Origin: Pedobacter sp. UBA4863
GTDB taxonomy: Bacteria > Bacteroidota > Bacteroidia > Sphingobacteriales > Sphingobacteriaceae
Assembly (NCBI RefSeq): GCF_002399615.1
Contig: NZ_DHDZ01000040.1
Coordinates: forward strand, 112,349 to 176,348
Direction: 5' to 3'
DNA: 64,000 nucleotides
Shown piece after piece: positions 1 to 9,272 of this stretch. The notes beneath the pieces were generated by a model. That model searched no databases. It saw nothing but the letters and a program-made list of their open reading frames with translations, and had not been told where the DNA came from. Both the position numbers and the translations under genes were made by a program. Numbering within the stretch: position 1 is the first letter of the stretch; every line of letters begins with the position of its first letter.

Positions 1-744
1 GCCAATGTTGTAAGTTTCGCCAGTTTTAGCCTGATGGAAAATTACATCGATAGCTCTTGCATGGTCTTCTACCCAAAGCCAATCTCTTACATTTTCTCCT
101 TTCCCGTAAACGGGTACCGGTTTATTGTTTTTGATGTTATTAATGGCCAAAGGAATCAATTTCTCCGGAAAATGATGCGAGCCATAGTTGTTTGAACAAT
201 TAGAGATTACACAATCTAAACCGTAAGTATCATGGTAAGCTCTTACAAAATGGTCTGAACTTGCTTTTGAAGCAGAATATGGGCTATGTGGATCGTAAGC
301 TGTAGTTTCGGTAAACATGCCTGTTTCGCCTAATGCACCATAAACCTCATCAGTGCTGATATGGTAAAATCTTTTCTTATCGTAATTGCCTTTCCAGAAC
401 TCTCTAGCTGCATTTAAAAGGTTTACCGTTCCAATTACGTTGGTAATTACAAAAGCGGTAGGGTCTGTAATAGAGCGATCTACGTGGCTTTCGGCAGCTA
501 GGTGAATTACGGCATCGAAATTTTCTGCCTTAAATAACTCATTAATGGCTAAAGCATCGGTAATGTCTATTTTAACGAAACTGTAATTTGGTTTGTCTTC
601 AATATCTTTCAAATTGGCCAAATTGCCAGCATAGGTTAATTTATCAAGGTTTACTATCTGATAATCTGGGTAGGTGTTTACAAACCTGCGCACAACGTGC
701 GAACCAATAAAACCAGCTCCTCCAGTAATTAATATTTTCTTCAA
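1..744 (-). CDS. rfbB: dTDP-glucose 4,6-dehydratase, 3' part cut by window edge
   Basis: Converts dTDP-glucose to dTDP-4-keto-6-deoxyglucose, the second step of dTDP-rhamnose and related sugar synthesis, in the cytoplasm. I translated 248 residues in frame. The Rossmann motif GGAGFIG lies at residues 8-14, the short-chain dehydrogenase catalytic YSASK at 156-160, and the family-typical TGETYNIG closes the visible part. About 100 C-terminal residues of a roughly 350-residue enzyme lie outside the window. No ATG fits the N-terminus; the start is TTG at 744, giving (M)KKILITGG, which matches the family's usual beginning. A -7 box sits 22 nt upstream. It fits with the surface-glycan genes elsewhere in the window. 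Confidence 0.93.
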   Translation of the reverse strand, partial: MKKILITGGAGFIGSHVVRRFVNTYPDYQIVNLDKLTYAGNLANLKDIEDKPNYSFVKIDITDALAINELFKAENFDAVIHLAAESHVDRSITDPTAFVITNVIGTVNLLNAAREFWKGNYDKKRFYHISTDEVYGALGETGMFTETTAYDPHSPYSASKASSDHFVRAYHDTYGLDCVISNCSNNYGSHHFPEKLIPLAINNIKNNKPVPVYGKGENVRDWLWVEDHARAIDVIFHQAKTGETYNIG

Positions 745-766
745 AGCAATAAGTGATTAATAGATA

Positions 767-796
767 CAAATGTAAAATAAAGCCTTTATTAACAAA
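767..796 (-). promoter_or_regulatory. Bacteroidota-type promoter for rfbB
   Basis: On the minus strand, TTTG (793-796) is followed after 18 nt by TACATTTG (767-774), matching the phylum's -33 TTTG / -7 TAnnTTTG pattern. The -33 element lies inside the terminator hairpin of the upstream gene. Inferred from sequence only. Confidence 0.55.
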
Positions 797-802
797 GGCT
801 TT
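779..802 (-). terminator. intrinsic terminator after the DUF3109 gene
   Basis: Perfect 9-bp inverted repeat AAAGCCTTT / AAAGGCTTT with a 6-nt loop. On the minus strand it is followed by a T-rich run. It lies 24 nt past the stop of the DUF3109 gene. Confidence 0.7.
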
Positions 803-825
803 AATCGCAAATACAAACTATTTTG

Positions 826-1392
826 TTAAGAATTAGCTCGAACGCTTTCTTCGAGCTCGCTGTACCATGCCGCTCCGTACTTTCTAATTAGCGGATCTTT
901 TAAAAATTGATAGACCGGAACTTTAAGCTCTCTTCCAAAAGAACAAGCGTCTTTGCAGATATGCCATCTATCATAGTTTAGCACGTCAAATTCTGGGTAT
1001 TGGGTAATTCTAATTGGGTATAAATGGCAAGAGATGGGTTTCTTCCAATCTACAATCCCTTCTTCGTAAGCTTTTTCGATAGCACATTTGGTGATGCCAT
1101 TTTCAAAAGTTACGTAAGCGCACTCTTTATTCCCATCTACACAAGGAGTGGTTAAGTCGCCATCTGCATCTACCACAGAAGTTCCGTACTCTTCAATTGC
1201 AGCAACGCCTTTAGGCGCTAACAAATGTTTTATTTTGGGATATATCTCTTCTAAAATTGCTTTTTCCGATTGTTCGAGAGGAGCACCTGCATCGCCCTCT
1301 ATACAACAAATCCCCTTACACTTGCTTAAATTACATACAAAATCTTCGTTAATTAGATCTTCATGCAATAAGGTACTTTGAACTTCTATCAT
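826..1392 (-). CDS. DUF3109 family cysteine-rich protein
   Basis: A 188-residue soluble protein of the DUF3109 family; function not established. Cysteines are at 20, 25, 29, 30, 84, 91, 103, 122, 146 and 150, including a tight cluster CNLSKCKGICC at 20-30. That spacing resembles YkgJ-type metal-chelating or iron-sulfur binding proteins; metal binding is an inference. No signal peptide or membrane segment is visible. It lies 51 bp downstream of the DUF3108 gene on the same strand and may be co-transcribed with it. A terminator follows. Confidence 0.85.
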   Translation of the reverse strand: MIEVQSTLLHEDLINEDFVCNLSKCKGICCIEGDAGAPLEQSEKAILEEIYPKIKHLLAPKGVAAIEEYGTSVVDADGDLTTPCVDGNKECAYVTFENGITKCAIEKAYEEGIVDWKKPISCHLYPIRITQYPEFDVLNYDRWHICKDACSFGRELKVPVYQFLKDPLIRKYGAAWYSELEESVRANS

Positions 1393-1396
1393 TTTT

Positions 1397-1428
1397 GGTT
1401 AATTGTTTAATCGGTTAACTGTTTAATT
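1397..1428. repeat. four-copy 8-bp tandem repeat
   Basis: Four consecutive octamers GGTTAATT, GTTTAATC, GGTTAACT, GTTTAATT fill most of the gap between the DUF3109 start and the DUF3108 stop. It resembles the other short-period arrays at gene junctions in this window. Confidence 0.6.
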
Positions 1429-1443
1429 GCACAATTAACCATT

Positions 1444-2214
1444 TTACTTCCCAATAGGGTATTTTAGCCCTTGGGCAGATTTTATTTCTAATGTTACCGA
1501 ACCTACCAATATTTCTACCTCCGCCTTTACCGGCACTCTATTGCCGTCGTCGGTAATCCAAAGGTACAACTTGCTGTCCTTTTTAAAAATACGTCCTGGT
1601 TTAATAGAAGGACTAAATTTAAGACAGTTGATGGTGCCTAGCTTTGTTTTGATAGTTTCTTTGCCTACATATTGAATTTCTAAGGCAGAGATTTCGTCTC
1701 CTAAGAAATAATTGAGCTTAAAAGTCTCGTTAATTTTAAGTTTGGTAATATCGAGGCTCCGTGCAAAATAATAGGCCGAAACCAAATCAAAAGTTTGTGT
1801 AGTTGGCGTGGTATAAGTTCCGTTGTTGGCAACAACTTTTTTATTATCCTGATAAAAACGAGCTTTATCTTTTCTGCGATATTTTGCTTCTCTAATATCT
1901 TCCTGGTAAAAATAAGGTGTTAGCTCTGTTTTGTCGATATAAGAATCATAATGATCCCTAACTTTATAAAAAACGTCGAAAGTGCCCGATGTACGAGCAT
2001 CGACCACTAATTTATACGTTGGTTTGCCATCAAATTTCAAGTCAGAAGGCTCTACTTTTATAGTGGCTTCTGCTGCGGTAATAAAGCCATATTTAAGCTT
2101 ATAGGTTAGGCTTTCGCCCTCTTTAAACGCATTTTCTTTTTTTAAGGGGAGCTCTTGCGCAACTACTAATTTGCTCGTTGCAATTAATGCAAACATTAAC
2201 GCTAATTTTCTCAT
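1444..2214 (-). CDS. DUF3108 domain-containing exported protein
   Basis: A 256-residue protein with a cleavable signal peptide (residues 1-20, ending KLVVAQ). The rest is beta-rich and matches the DUF3108 family, predicted periplasmic or outer-membrane-associated proteins of unknown function. The length is normal for the family. Same-strand neighbours are DUF2480 upstream (60 bp) and DUF3109 downstream. I recognise the family from its overall pattern (KEGESLTYKLKYGFITAAEA near residue 30), not from catalytic residues. Confidence 0.8.
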   Translation of the reverse strand: MRKLALMFALIATSKLVVAQELPLKKENAFKEGESLTYKLKYGFITAAEATIKVEPSDLKFDGKPTYKLVVDARTSGTFDVFYKVRDHYDSYIDKTELTPYFYQEDIREAKYRRKDKARFYQDNKKVVANNGTYTTPTTQTFDLVSAYYFARSLDITKLKINETFKLNYFLGDEISALEIQYVGKETIKTKLGTINCLKFSPSIKPGRIFKKDSKLYLWITDDGNRVPVKAEVEILVGSVTLEIKSAQGLKYPIGK

Positions 2215-2274
2215 GTCTGCATTAAAACAAAAAGTAAACCAAAAATTTAGTATAGGGGCAACGCGCTACCATTC

Positions 2275-2790
2275 TTAATCTTTTCTTTTATAAATGGGAA
2301 CTGTAGAGCAGGGTTCGCCATACATTATACTTTTTACTACAGGTGTAAGTAGCGCGGTAATAGTTACGTATGCAGAAACAGGAATTTGAGGGTTTGAACA
2401 GCCTTTAATTACCACCCTTTGGCCTGCATATTCTGCTAAGTTAATTTTAGCTAATGCTTTCGAAAATAGCATTGTATCTAACAAATCTAAATCTCCAAAT
2501 ACAATTTCGTTGGCATAAGGTTTCATTTTATTAGCTAACAGCATATAGGCCCAAGTAGGTACAATTGCATCTGCAGTACAGGTAATGGCAATGTTTTTTC
2601 CTTGATATTGTTGCCAGTCGTGCTCTTTTACAAATGCCCTAAAGTCTTGTTCCTTTAAAATTAATCCGTGAAAAAGATTGTCTTTTATATCGTACAAAAC
2701 TCTTTCCCGCTTTTCTAGATGGTCTTCTAGATTAAAGGTGATTAGCCCACTAGCGGCAACCTTATTTACTATGTTTTCTTGAATATCCAT
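2275..2790 (-). CDS. DUF2480 family protein
   Basis: A 171-residue cytoplasmic protein of DUF2480, a Bacteroidota family without assigned function. No signal peptide or membrane segments. The pattern LVTFNLED-like start, GCSNPQIPVSAYV in the C-terminal third and an MYGEPCSTVP ending is typical. Its start is 98 bp from the divergent FecR gene, so this gap holds promoters for both directions. Confidence 0.8.
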   Translation of the reverse strand: MDIQENIVNKVAASGLITFNLEDHLEKRERVLYDIKDNLFHGLILKEQDFRAFVKEHDWQQYQGKNIAITCTADAIVPTWAYMLLANKMKPYANEIVFGDLDLLDTMLFSKALAKINLAEYAGQRVVIKGCSNPQIPVSAYVTITALLTPVVKSIMYGEPCSTVPIYKRKD

Positions 2791-2840
2791 GGCTCACTAA
2801 TCAAACTGTAAAAATACATAAATAATACTTAATTTTTTTC

Positions 2841-2865
2841 GGTACTTTTTTACAACCGCATCGTA
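2841..2865 (+). promoter_or_regulatory. putative ECF sigma-factor promoter upstream of FecR
   Basis: GGTAC (2841-2845), 12 nt, then GCATCGTA (2858-2865). Read as -35 GGTAC, 16-nt spacer, -10 CGTA, this has the geometry of ECF-dependent promoters. The same 13 bases with the same spacing occur at 12659-12683 before the metalloprotease gene. It ends 22 nt before the FecR start. Confidence 0.6.
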
Positions 2866-2887
2866 TTAATATTGTTAAAGCAAAAAA

Positions 2888-4078
2888 ATGGGCATCAACG
2901 AAGATCAACTACAACAAATAATTTTGTTAATTAACAAAAGCATAAATACTGAGCTAAGCGCTGAGGAACAACAAACGCTTAACCAATGGTTAAATATGCA
3001 TAAGGACAACCAAACGTTGTTTGACGAATTGCATGACCCAAACTATCGGGTTGGTGAGCTACAAGAAATGGCTCAATTTACAACCGAAGAAACTGCGTTA
3101 AACAGTTTCTTACAAAAGCAACGTAAGCGTTCGTACTTAAAGTTTAAAAACAATTCATTTATTATTCGTATAACAGCCGCGGCTGTTGTTGCTATTGTTT
3201 TTAGTGTGGCCTTATACCTTTACAACGGCGAAAAAACAGCAAGCCATAGTCAAACAACAGCCCTACAAACAGATATTGCTCCTGGAAAAAATACGGCTAT
3301 TTTAACCCTAAACAATGGCAAAACAATAAAATTAAGCGAATTAAAGAAAGGTGTAATAATTAATAATTCTGGTATGGTGTACGACGACGGAAGTCCGTTA
3401 AGTAAAGTAATGCCTGCGCCTACCAATATTAGTATGCTTACCGCAAGTACACCCAGAGGCGGCATGTATGCCTTTACCCTTCCCGATGGCACAAAGGCGT
3501 GGTTAAACTCTCAATCGTCACTTCAGTTTCCGTCTAACTTTGATAACGAGCCAACCCGAAAAGTAACGCTTAGTGGCGAGGCATATTTTGAAGTGGCCAA
3601 AGACGATAATCAGCCCTTTGTTGTAATTACCAAAATGCAGGAAGTTAAGGTGTTGGGAACTCACTTCAATATTAACGCCTACGCTGATGAAGATGTAAGC
3701 ATTACGACCTTACTAGAGGGAAGAATTGATGTTTTAAATTTAAAATCAAGACAGAGAAAGCAACTTGCTCCTAACCAAGAAGCTATAGTAAGTAATGCCA
3801 GCTTACTAATTAAAAAGGCTCCGAGCGCTGAAAATGCAATAGATTGGAAAAATGGCGACTTCATTTTAAAAGAAGAAAAATTAGAAAACATTATGCGCAA
3901 GCTGTCGAGATGGTACGATGTAGAGATTGTTTACAGCAACAAACCACAGAAGCCAGTAATATTAGGAGGCCTACTATCCAGACAAAAAACGTTATTGGCA
4001 GCACTGCGCTTTATAGAAACAACAGAAAAAGTTCGCTTTGAAGTTGAAGACAGAAAAGTAATTGTAACCTACAAATAA
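2888..4078 (+). CDS. FecR-family anti-sigma factor
   Basis: Inner-membrane anti-sigma factor that holds an ECF sigma factor until a TonB-dependent receptor signals through its periplasmic part. It has 396 residues: a cytoplasmic N-terminal part (1-90), one membrane segment at about 91-112, the FecR domain at about 185-280 (with GEAYFEVAKD), and a C-terminal DUF4974-type domain at about 325-394 (LENIMRKLSRWYDVEIVYSN). Usually the cognate sigma gene lies immediately upstream. Here it does not: the only ECF sigma gene in the window is at 11923. SusC with a signalling STN domain follows 206 bp downstream and is the probable partner. Confidence 0.93.
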   Translation: MGINEDQLQQIILLINKSINTELSAEEQQTLNQWLNMHKDNQTLFDELHDPNYRVGELQEMAQFTTEETALNSFLQKQRKRSYLKFKNNSFIIRITAAAVVAIVFSVALYLYNGEKTASHSQTTALQTDIAPGKNTAILTLNNGKTIKLSELKKGVIINNSGMVYDDGSPLSKVMPAPTNISMLTASTPRGGMYAFTLPDGTKAWLNSQSSLQFPSNFDNEPTRKVTLSGEAYFEVAKDDNQPFVVITKMQEVKVLGTHFNINAYADEDVSITTLLEGRIDVLNLKSRQRKQLAPNQEAIVSNASLLIKKAPSAENAIDWKNGDFILKEEKLENIMRKLSRWYDVEIVYSNKPQKPVILGGLLSRQKTLLAALRFIETTEKVRFEVEDRKVIVTYK

Positions 4079-4108
4079 ACAACAATCAACCACTAAACCA
4101 AGCAACTC

Positions 4109-4232
4109 ATGAAACAAATTTTACAAAAACCAAGCTAATATAAAACGAGGGGGTATTTCAACAAAAAGCCGGACAGTGTTGCAGCACTTTCCGGCAAAAG
4201 TTTGAGCCTCATTTTTCTGGCTGTTAGGCCAG
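4109..4232 (+). promoter_or_regulatory. structured leader between FecR and SusC (mini-ORF plus two hairpins)
   Basis: After the FecR stop comes a 9-codon open frame MKQILQKPS (4109-4138). Then a hairpin at 4168-4195 (stem GCCGGA/TCCGGC extended by AGTG/CACT) and a second at 4217-4232 (CTGGC/GCCAG). Neither hairpin has a following T tract, so a plain terminator is unlikely. Possible translational or attenuation control of susC; purely inferred. Confidence 0.4.
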
Positions 4233-4284
4233 AGATAAATAATTGTACGAACTATTTAGAACTTAACTCAAACTAATCAAAAGT

Positions 4285-7200
4285 ATGAAATTAAACGGTT
4301 TTAACCAAGGTAAACCATCCAATTGGTTACCGCCAAAACTCTTCTTAATTATAAAGTTGGCACCTTCATTATTTAAAGGTCTCGATAAAAAAAAGATCCT
4401 TATGAGAGTTAACATGATCATAATTATTATGACTAGCTGCTTGGCAAACATATATGCATCGGGCTTTGCACAAACAGTTACATTAAAAGAAAAAAACCTC
4501 TCACTAGAGGATGCTTTCATGAAAATAAGACACCAAACTGGCTACGATTTTATATTTGATGCCGAACTATTAAAGCAAAGCCACCGAATAAACATCGAAA
4601 TAAAAAATGCTACTATCGAAACATCATTGTTAGAATGTTTAGAGGGACAAAACTTAACTTTCGAAATTAAAGACAGATCTGTTACCATTAAAAAGAAAAT
4701 TTCCGCAGAGAAGGCTCTCATTTACATTGCTAAAATCGACATTAAGGGTAAAGTTGTCGACGAAAAAGGCAATCCGTTAGAAGGGGCATCTATTAGATTA
4801 CGCGGTACTACCACTGTACAAACGGTTACTAATGCAAAGGGCGAGTTTGCGCTAAACAATGTCGATGACAAATCAACTCTATTAATCTCGTACATAGGCT
4901 ACAAAACTGTAGAAATTGACCTAAAAAACAACAAAGGCCCGTTTAACATTAGCCTAGAAATAGCCGAAAACAAAATAGAGGAAGTAGAAATTACAACCGG
5001 TATTTTTAAAAAAGTAGACAAAAGTTTTACGGGATCTTCGCTCACCGTTAGCGCCAAACAACTGCAAGAGTTTGGAAACAGAAATTTACTCATTTCTTTA
5101 CGAAATATAGACCCTGCATTTAACATCATTGAAAGCAATAACATGGGATCTGATCCCAATCGTCTTCCTGACATCCAAATTAGAGGAAATTCTAGCTTAC
5201 CAAACATTGATAACCTTGACAACTTGGTTGGCTTAAATACTCCCCTAGTTATTTTAGATGGTTTTCAGTCTACCTTACAACGTTTGTTAGACATTAACGT
5301 AAACGAAGTAGAATCTTTAACTATTCTTAAAGATGCCTCTGCTACGGCTATTTATGGCTCTAGAGGTGCAAATGGAGTAATTGTAATTACCACCAAATTA
5401 CCTATGCAAGGTGCTCTGCGTATTGGCTACCGCAACGATACCAATTTTGAAATAGCCGACCTAAGTGATTACAACCTACTCAATGCTCGCGAAAAACTTG
5501 ACCTAGAAAAAAGCGTTGGATTGTATAACAATTCGACAATTGAGCAAGACATCAACTTAAAAAAATACTACAACTATTTATTAAGCGAAATAAACGAGGG
5601 AGTTAATACAGACTGGTTAGCTGCCCCGCTACGCGTTGGGGTGGGTCAACGTCACAACCTAAGCTTTTCCGGAGGTGTGCCATCATTTAGATACAGTGCC
5701 TCTGCGCAAATTAACAATATCGCTGGTGTAATGAAGGGTTCTGGACGCAATACATTTAACGGCACAATTAATTTAGCTTACCAATTAAAAAACATTAGGC
5801 TTAACAATCAAACAATTTTTAGTGAAGGAAGATTTTCTGAATCGCAGTATGGCAGCTTTGGTGATTACGCTAAAATGAACCCTTACTGGCGAGCTTACGA
5901 CACTGAAGGTAACGTACTAAAAGCTTTGGGAGACCCAGGAGAAAACTATTACACCGGCCGATGGTATCCATTACCTACTAATCCGTTGTATAATGCTACA
6001 TTAAACGGCTTTAATAAAACTAAAAACTCTGAAGTAATTAACAACACTTCAGTAGAATGGACTATATTCCAAGGCTTTATTTTACGAGCTCAGCTAGGCC
6101 TTGGAAAAACAACGGTGCAACAAGATGCCTACCGCCCTGCAGACCATACAGCATTCGCCAACTATTCTACCAACGATATTTTCCGTAAAGGAGATTATCA
6201 ATACAACATTACAAATGGGTTTAATTACGATGGAGCTTTAAACATCCAATATTCTAAACGCTTTAAAGATAAACACCTCCTTTATTCTGGAGTTGATTTT
6301 AACATTAGGCATAGAGAAAGCTCTATGTATGGGTTTTTGGCTGAAGGATTTAGCAACCCGAAGTTCGACTTTATTTCTATGGCACTTCAATATGCCCAAG
6401 GACAAAAGCCTACAGGATCTGAAAGCAGAATAAATGCATTAGGCTTAACAGCCAACGTGAATTATATTTACAACGACCGTTACTTTACTGACGTATCTAT
6501 TCGTATGGATGGCTCGTCTCAATTTGGCACTAAAAAAAGAATAGCTCCATTTTGGTCTTGGGGTTTGGGCTGGAATTTACATAACGAAGACTTCCTGAAA
6601 AATAGCAAAGTTATAAATCGGTTAAAATTACGTGGCTCTACAGGGGTTACGGGTTCTCAAAATTTTTCTGCGTACCAGGCGCTCTCTACCTATCGTTATT
6701 ACACAGATAAGCGCTACTTTAATCTTTTTGGAGCCTACTTGCTAGCCATGGGCAACGAAGATTTAAAATGGCAACAAACATTAAATTACGATGTTGGTAT
6801 TGATGCTGAATTTTTTAATAATCGTTTAAAATTAACCGCAGATTATTATACTTCTACTACTCGTGACATTGTTTCCTCTATTTCCATCCCTGCCTCTACA
6901 GGTTTTACCAATTACGTAGAAAACATAGGCAGAATGAAAAACAAAGGGTTCGAAGTTCGCGCAACCGGAGTACTTATTGACCAAGGGCGCAGAAAATGGT
7001 ATGCCAGCGTAACAGCTGGGGTTGCGCAAAACAAAAACACCATAATTTCTATTTCGCAGGCAATGAAAGACGCTCAGAAAAGCAGGCAAATGGCCCAACA
7101 AACAACCCCTTCATCTTTGTTTGTTGAAGGTTATTCTACCAACACCATTTGGGTTGTTCCATCGTTAGGTATAGATCCTAGTAATGGTAAAGAAGTATAC

Positions 7201-7722
7201 CTAGACTTAAATGGGCAACCTACTTACGAGTGGAGCGGCAACAACTTAAGAGCTATGGGAAACACCGACCCCAATTACATTGGCAACTTTAGTTTTTTAG
7301 TAAGATACAAAGGTTTTACTTTAAACACCTCGTTTGGCTATCGCCTTGGTGGGCAAATTTATAATCAAACTTCAATTAACAAAGTAGAGAATGTTGATTA
7401 CAAATACAATGTAGATAGACGTGTGTACGAAAACCGCTGGACAAAACCTGGCGACTTAGTACAGTTTAAAAGCAAAGACATTACGGCAACCACTTTCAAA
7501 ACATCTCGTTTTGTAGAGGATGAAAACACCTTAATTTGCCAAAACATCTATTTACAATACGAAATACTTTCTGCGAGCTTTAAACAAAAACTGAAGATAC
7601 AGCAAGTTCAGCTAACGGTAAATGCCGACCAACCCTTCCGAATTTCCTCGGTTAAACAAGAGCGAGGCATTATTTATCCGTTCTCTCGGCAGCTGTCTTT
7701 CGGTGTTAACGTTACTTTTTAG
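4285..7722 (+). CDS. SusC/RagA-family TonB-dependent outer-membrane transporter with signalling domain
   Basis: Outer-membrane 22-strand barrel that takes up a large nutrient with its SusD lid, powered by TonB. It has 1145 residues: a long Bacteroidota-type signal region ending GFAQ at about 63; a secretin/TonB STN domain at about 68-135; a carboxypeptidase-regulatory-like domain at about 152-225; a plug with the signature YGSRGANGVIVITTK at about 355-375; then the barrel, ending in an aromatic residue (VTF). The STN domain marks it as a transducer to FecR. It is followed 91 bp later by susD. The substrate cannot be read from sequence; the downstream protease gene hints at peptides. Confidence 0.96.
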   Translation: MKLNGFNQGKPSNWLPPKLFLIIKLAPSLFKGLDKKKILMRVNMIIIIMTSCLANIYASGFAQTVTLKEKNLSLEDAFMKIRHQTGYDFIFDAELLKQSHRINIEIKNATIETSLLECLEGQNLTFEIKDRSVTIKKKISAEKALIYIAKIDIKGKVVDEKGNPLEGASIRLRGTTTVQTVTNAKGEFALNNVDDKSTLLISYIGYKTVEIDLKNNKGPFNISLEIAENKIEEVEITTGIFKKVDKSFTGSSLTVSAKQLQEFGNRNLLISLRNIDPAFNIIESNNMGSDPNRLPDIQIRGNSSLPNIDNLDNLVGLNTPLVILDGFQSTLQRLLDINVNEVESLTILKDASATAIYGSRGANGVIVITTKLPMQGALRIGYRNDTNFEIADLSDYNLLNAREKLDLEKSVGLYNNSTIEQDINLKKYYNYLLSEINEGVNTDWLAAPLRVGVGQRHNLSFSGGVPSFRYSASAQINNIAGVMKGSGRNTFNGTINLAYQLKNIRLNNQTIFSEGRFSESQYGSFGDYAKMNPYWRAYDTEGNVLKALGDPGENYYTGRWYPLPTNPLYNATLNGFNKTKNSEVINNTSVEWTIFQGFILRAQLGLGKTTVQQDAYRPADHTAFANYSTNDIFRKGDYQYNITNGFNYDGALNIQYSKRFKDKHLLYSGVDFNIRHRESSMYGFLAEGFSNPKFDFISMALQYAQGQKPTGSESRINALGLTANVNYIYNDRYFTDVSIRMDGSSQFGTKKRIAPFWSWGLGWNLHNEDFLKNSKVINRLKLRGSTGVTGSQNFSAYQALSTYRYYTDKRYFNLFGAYLLAMGNEDLKWQQTLNYDVGIDAEFFNNRLKLTADYYTSTTRDIVSSISIPASTGFTNYVENIGRMKNKGFEVRATGVLIDQGRRKWYASVTAGVAQNKNTIISISQAMKDAQKSRQMAQQTTPSSLFVEGYSTNTIWVVPSLGIDPSNGKEVYLDLNGQPTYEWSGNNLRAMGNTDPNYIGNFSFLVRYKGFTLNTSFGYRLGGQIYNQTSINKVENVDYKYNVDRRVYENRWTKPGDLVQFKSKDITATTFKTSRFVEDENTLICQNIYLQYEILSASFKQKLKIQQVQLTVNADQPFRISSVKQERGIIYPFSRQLSFGVNVTF

Positions 7723-7813
7723 GTCGCACACAATGGAACAATCATGATTTTTCGAAACAAGAAAATAATAGCTAAAAATCATGATGGCTTATTTACTATA
7801 AAAATATAAACAG

Positions 7814-9244
7814 ATGAAAAGTCTTAATAAAATAATCATCGGCATAATGTTACTCACGTTGAGTAGTTCTTGTAAAGATTTTCTAACCGTAAATCCTAAA
7901 ACAGATGTTGCTCGCGACGAACTGTTTGCTACCGAAGAAGGCTTTAAGGACGCCTTAATAGGCATTTACATCCAAATAGGTGAAGACAGTTCTTATGGCA
8001 AAGAACTAACAATGACTAGCATTGAGCATCTTGTTTCTAGCTGGTCGGTTACGGTAAACTCGGCAGCTGCGCATCTTAATCGCTTTAACTATACCGATGC
8101 TGGGGCAGAAAATTCACTTCAAAATATCTTTAACAAACAGTATAAAACTATTGCTGGTATCAACACCATACTTGATCAAGTTGAAAACAAACGTCATGTT
8201 TTTAGCCCCGGCATGTACGAACTTATTAAGGGCGAATGTTTGGCTTTACGAGGTTTACTTCATTTTGATATGCTTCGCTTATTTGGACCAGTGCCAACAT
8301 TAGCTGCCAGCGCCAATCGCTTGCCTCCTTACGTTAGTACATTTTCTAAAAAGCAAACAGCAGCGCCTAGTTTCATCGAATTTAAAACCTCACTATTTAA
8401 AGATTTAGAAGAAGCCCAACAACTGCTAGGCAAATCAGACCCTTTTTTAAACAACAGTATAACCGATTTTAAAAATGGAACTTACCGTGCAAATGATCAA
8501 TTCGTGAACCATCGTTACTTGCGTATGAATTATTACGCCAATACCGCTTTAAAAGCAAGAGCCCATCTTTGGTTTAACGAGCCACAAAAAGCTTATGAAC
8601 AAGCAATATTGGTAATAAATGCTAAAAATCCAGATGCCAGTGCAAAATTTAAACTAGGCACCTCGGCAGACTTTGCCGCAAATAACTTTGTGCTTACTTC
8701 TGAACAAATTTTTGGTTTGTACGATCATAATATCAACACCAAATTTAGCTCTCCAATGTTGTACAAAGGTACCGATGCTACAGTGGTTAAAAGCCAATTG
8801 TACGGAAATACAGGCACCGATATCAGAGAAAACAACCTATGGGTAGTGGATATTCAGTCATCAGTTTCCAGATATATTTTCAAAAAATACGACTTTACAA
8901 AAAGCGCCGCAGACTTACTGCAAGACACCAAGCAAATTCCTATGCTACGCCTCGCTGAAATGTACTTAATAGCCATCGAAACAGGACCTGATACAGATGC
9001 ACAAAATTTGTGGACCGCCTATCAAACAGCAAGAAACTTGGTACAAACAAACCTACCAACTGATGCTACTCAAAAACGAGATTTAGTGATAAAAGAATAT
9101 AGAAAAGAGTTTTTTGGCGAAGGACAAGCATTTTACGCGTACAAGCGAGTGAATGCTTCACCAGCGCAAGTTACTTTCCTTTCGGGTGGCATAGATGTAA
9201 ACTATACACCGCCATTACCAAAATCAGAAACAACTATAAACTAA
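7814..9244 (+). CDS. SusD/RagB-family substrate-binding lipoprotein
   Basis: Surface lipoprotein that forms the lid of the SusC transporter and binds substrate. It has 476 residues with a type II signal peptide and lipobox LSSSC (lipidated Cys20), followed by the SusD-like N-terminal start DFLTVNPKTDV and a helical TPR-like fold including RGLLHFDMLRLFGPVP. Directly downstream of its SusC partner and 28 bp before the DUF4843 gene, so co-transcribed. Confidence 0.94.
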   Translation: MKSLNKIIIGIMLLTLSSSCKDFLTVNPKTDVARDELFATEEGFKDALIGIYIQIGEDSSYGKELTMTSIEHLVSSWSVTVNSAAAHLNRFNYTDAGAENSLQNIFNKQYKTIAGINTILDQVENKRHVFSPGMYELIKGECLALRGLLHFDMLRLFGPVPTLAASANRLPPYVSTFSKKQTAAPSFIEFKTSLFKDLEEAQQLLGKSDPFLNNSITDFKNGTYRANDQFVNHRYLRMNYYANTALKARAHLWFNEPQKAYEQAILVINAKNPDASAKFKLGTSADFAANNFVLTSEQIFGLYDHNINTKFSSPMLYKGTDATVVKSQLYGNTGTDIRENNLWVVDIQSSVSRYIFKKYDFTKSAADLLQDTKQIPMLRLAEMYLIAIETGPDTDAQNLWTAYQTARNLVQTNLPTDATQKRDLVIKEYRKEFFGEGQAFYAYKRVNASPAQVTFLSGGIDVNYTPPLPKSETTIN

Positions 9245-9272
9245 CAAGATTACACTAAATAGCTAAAACAAA

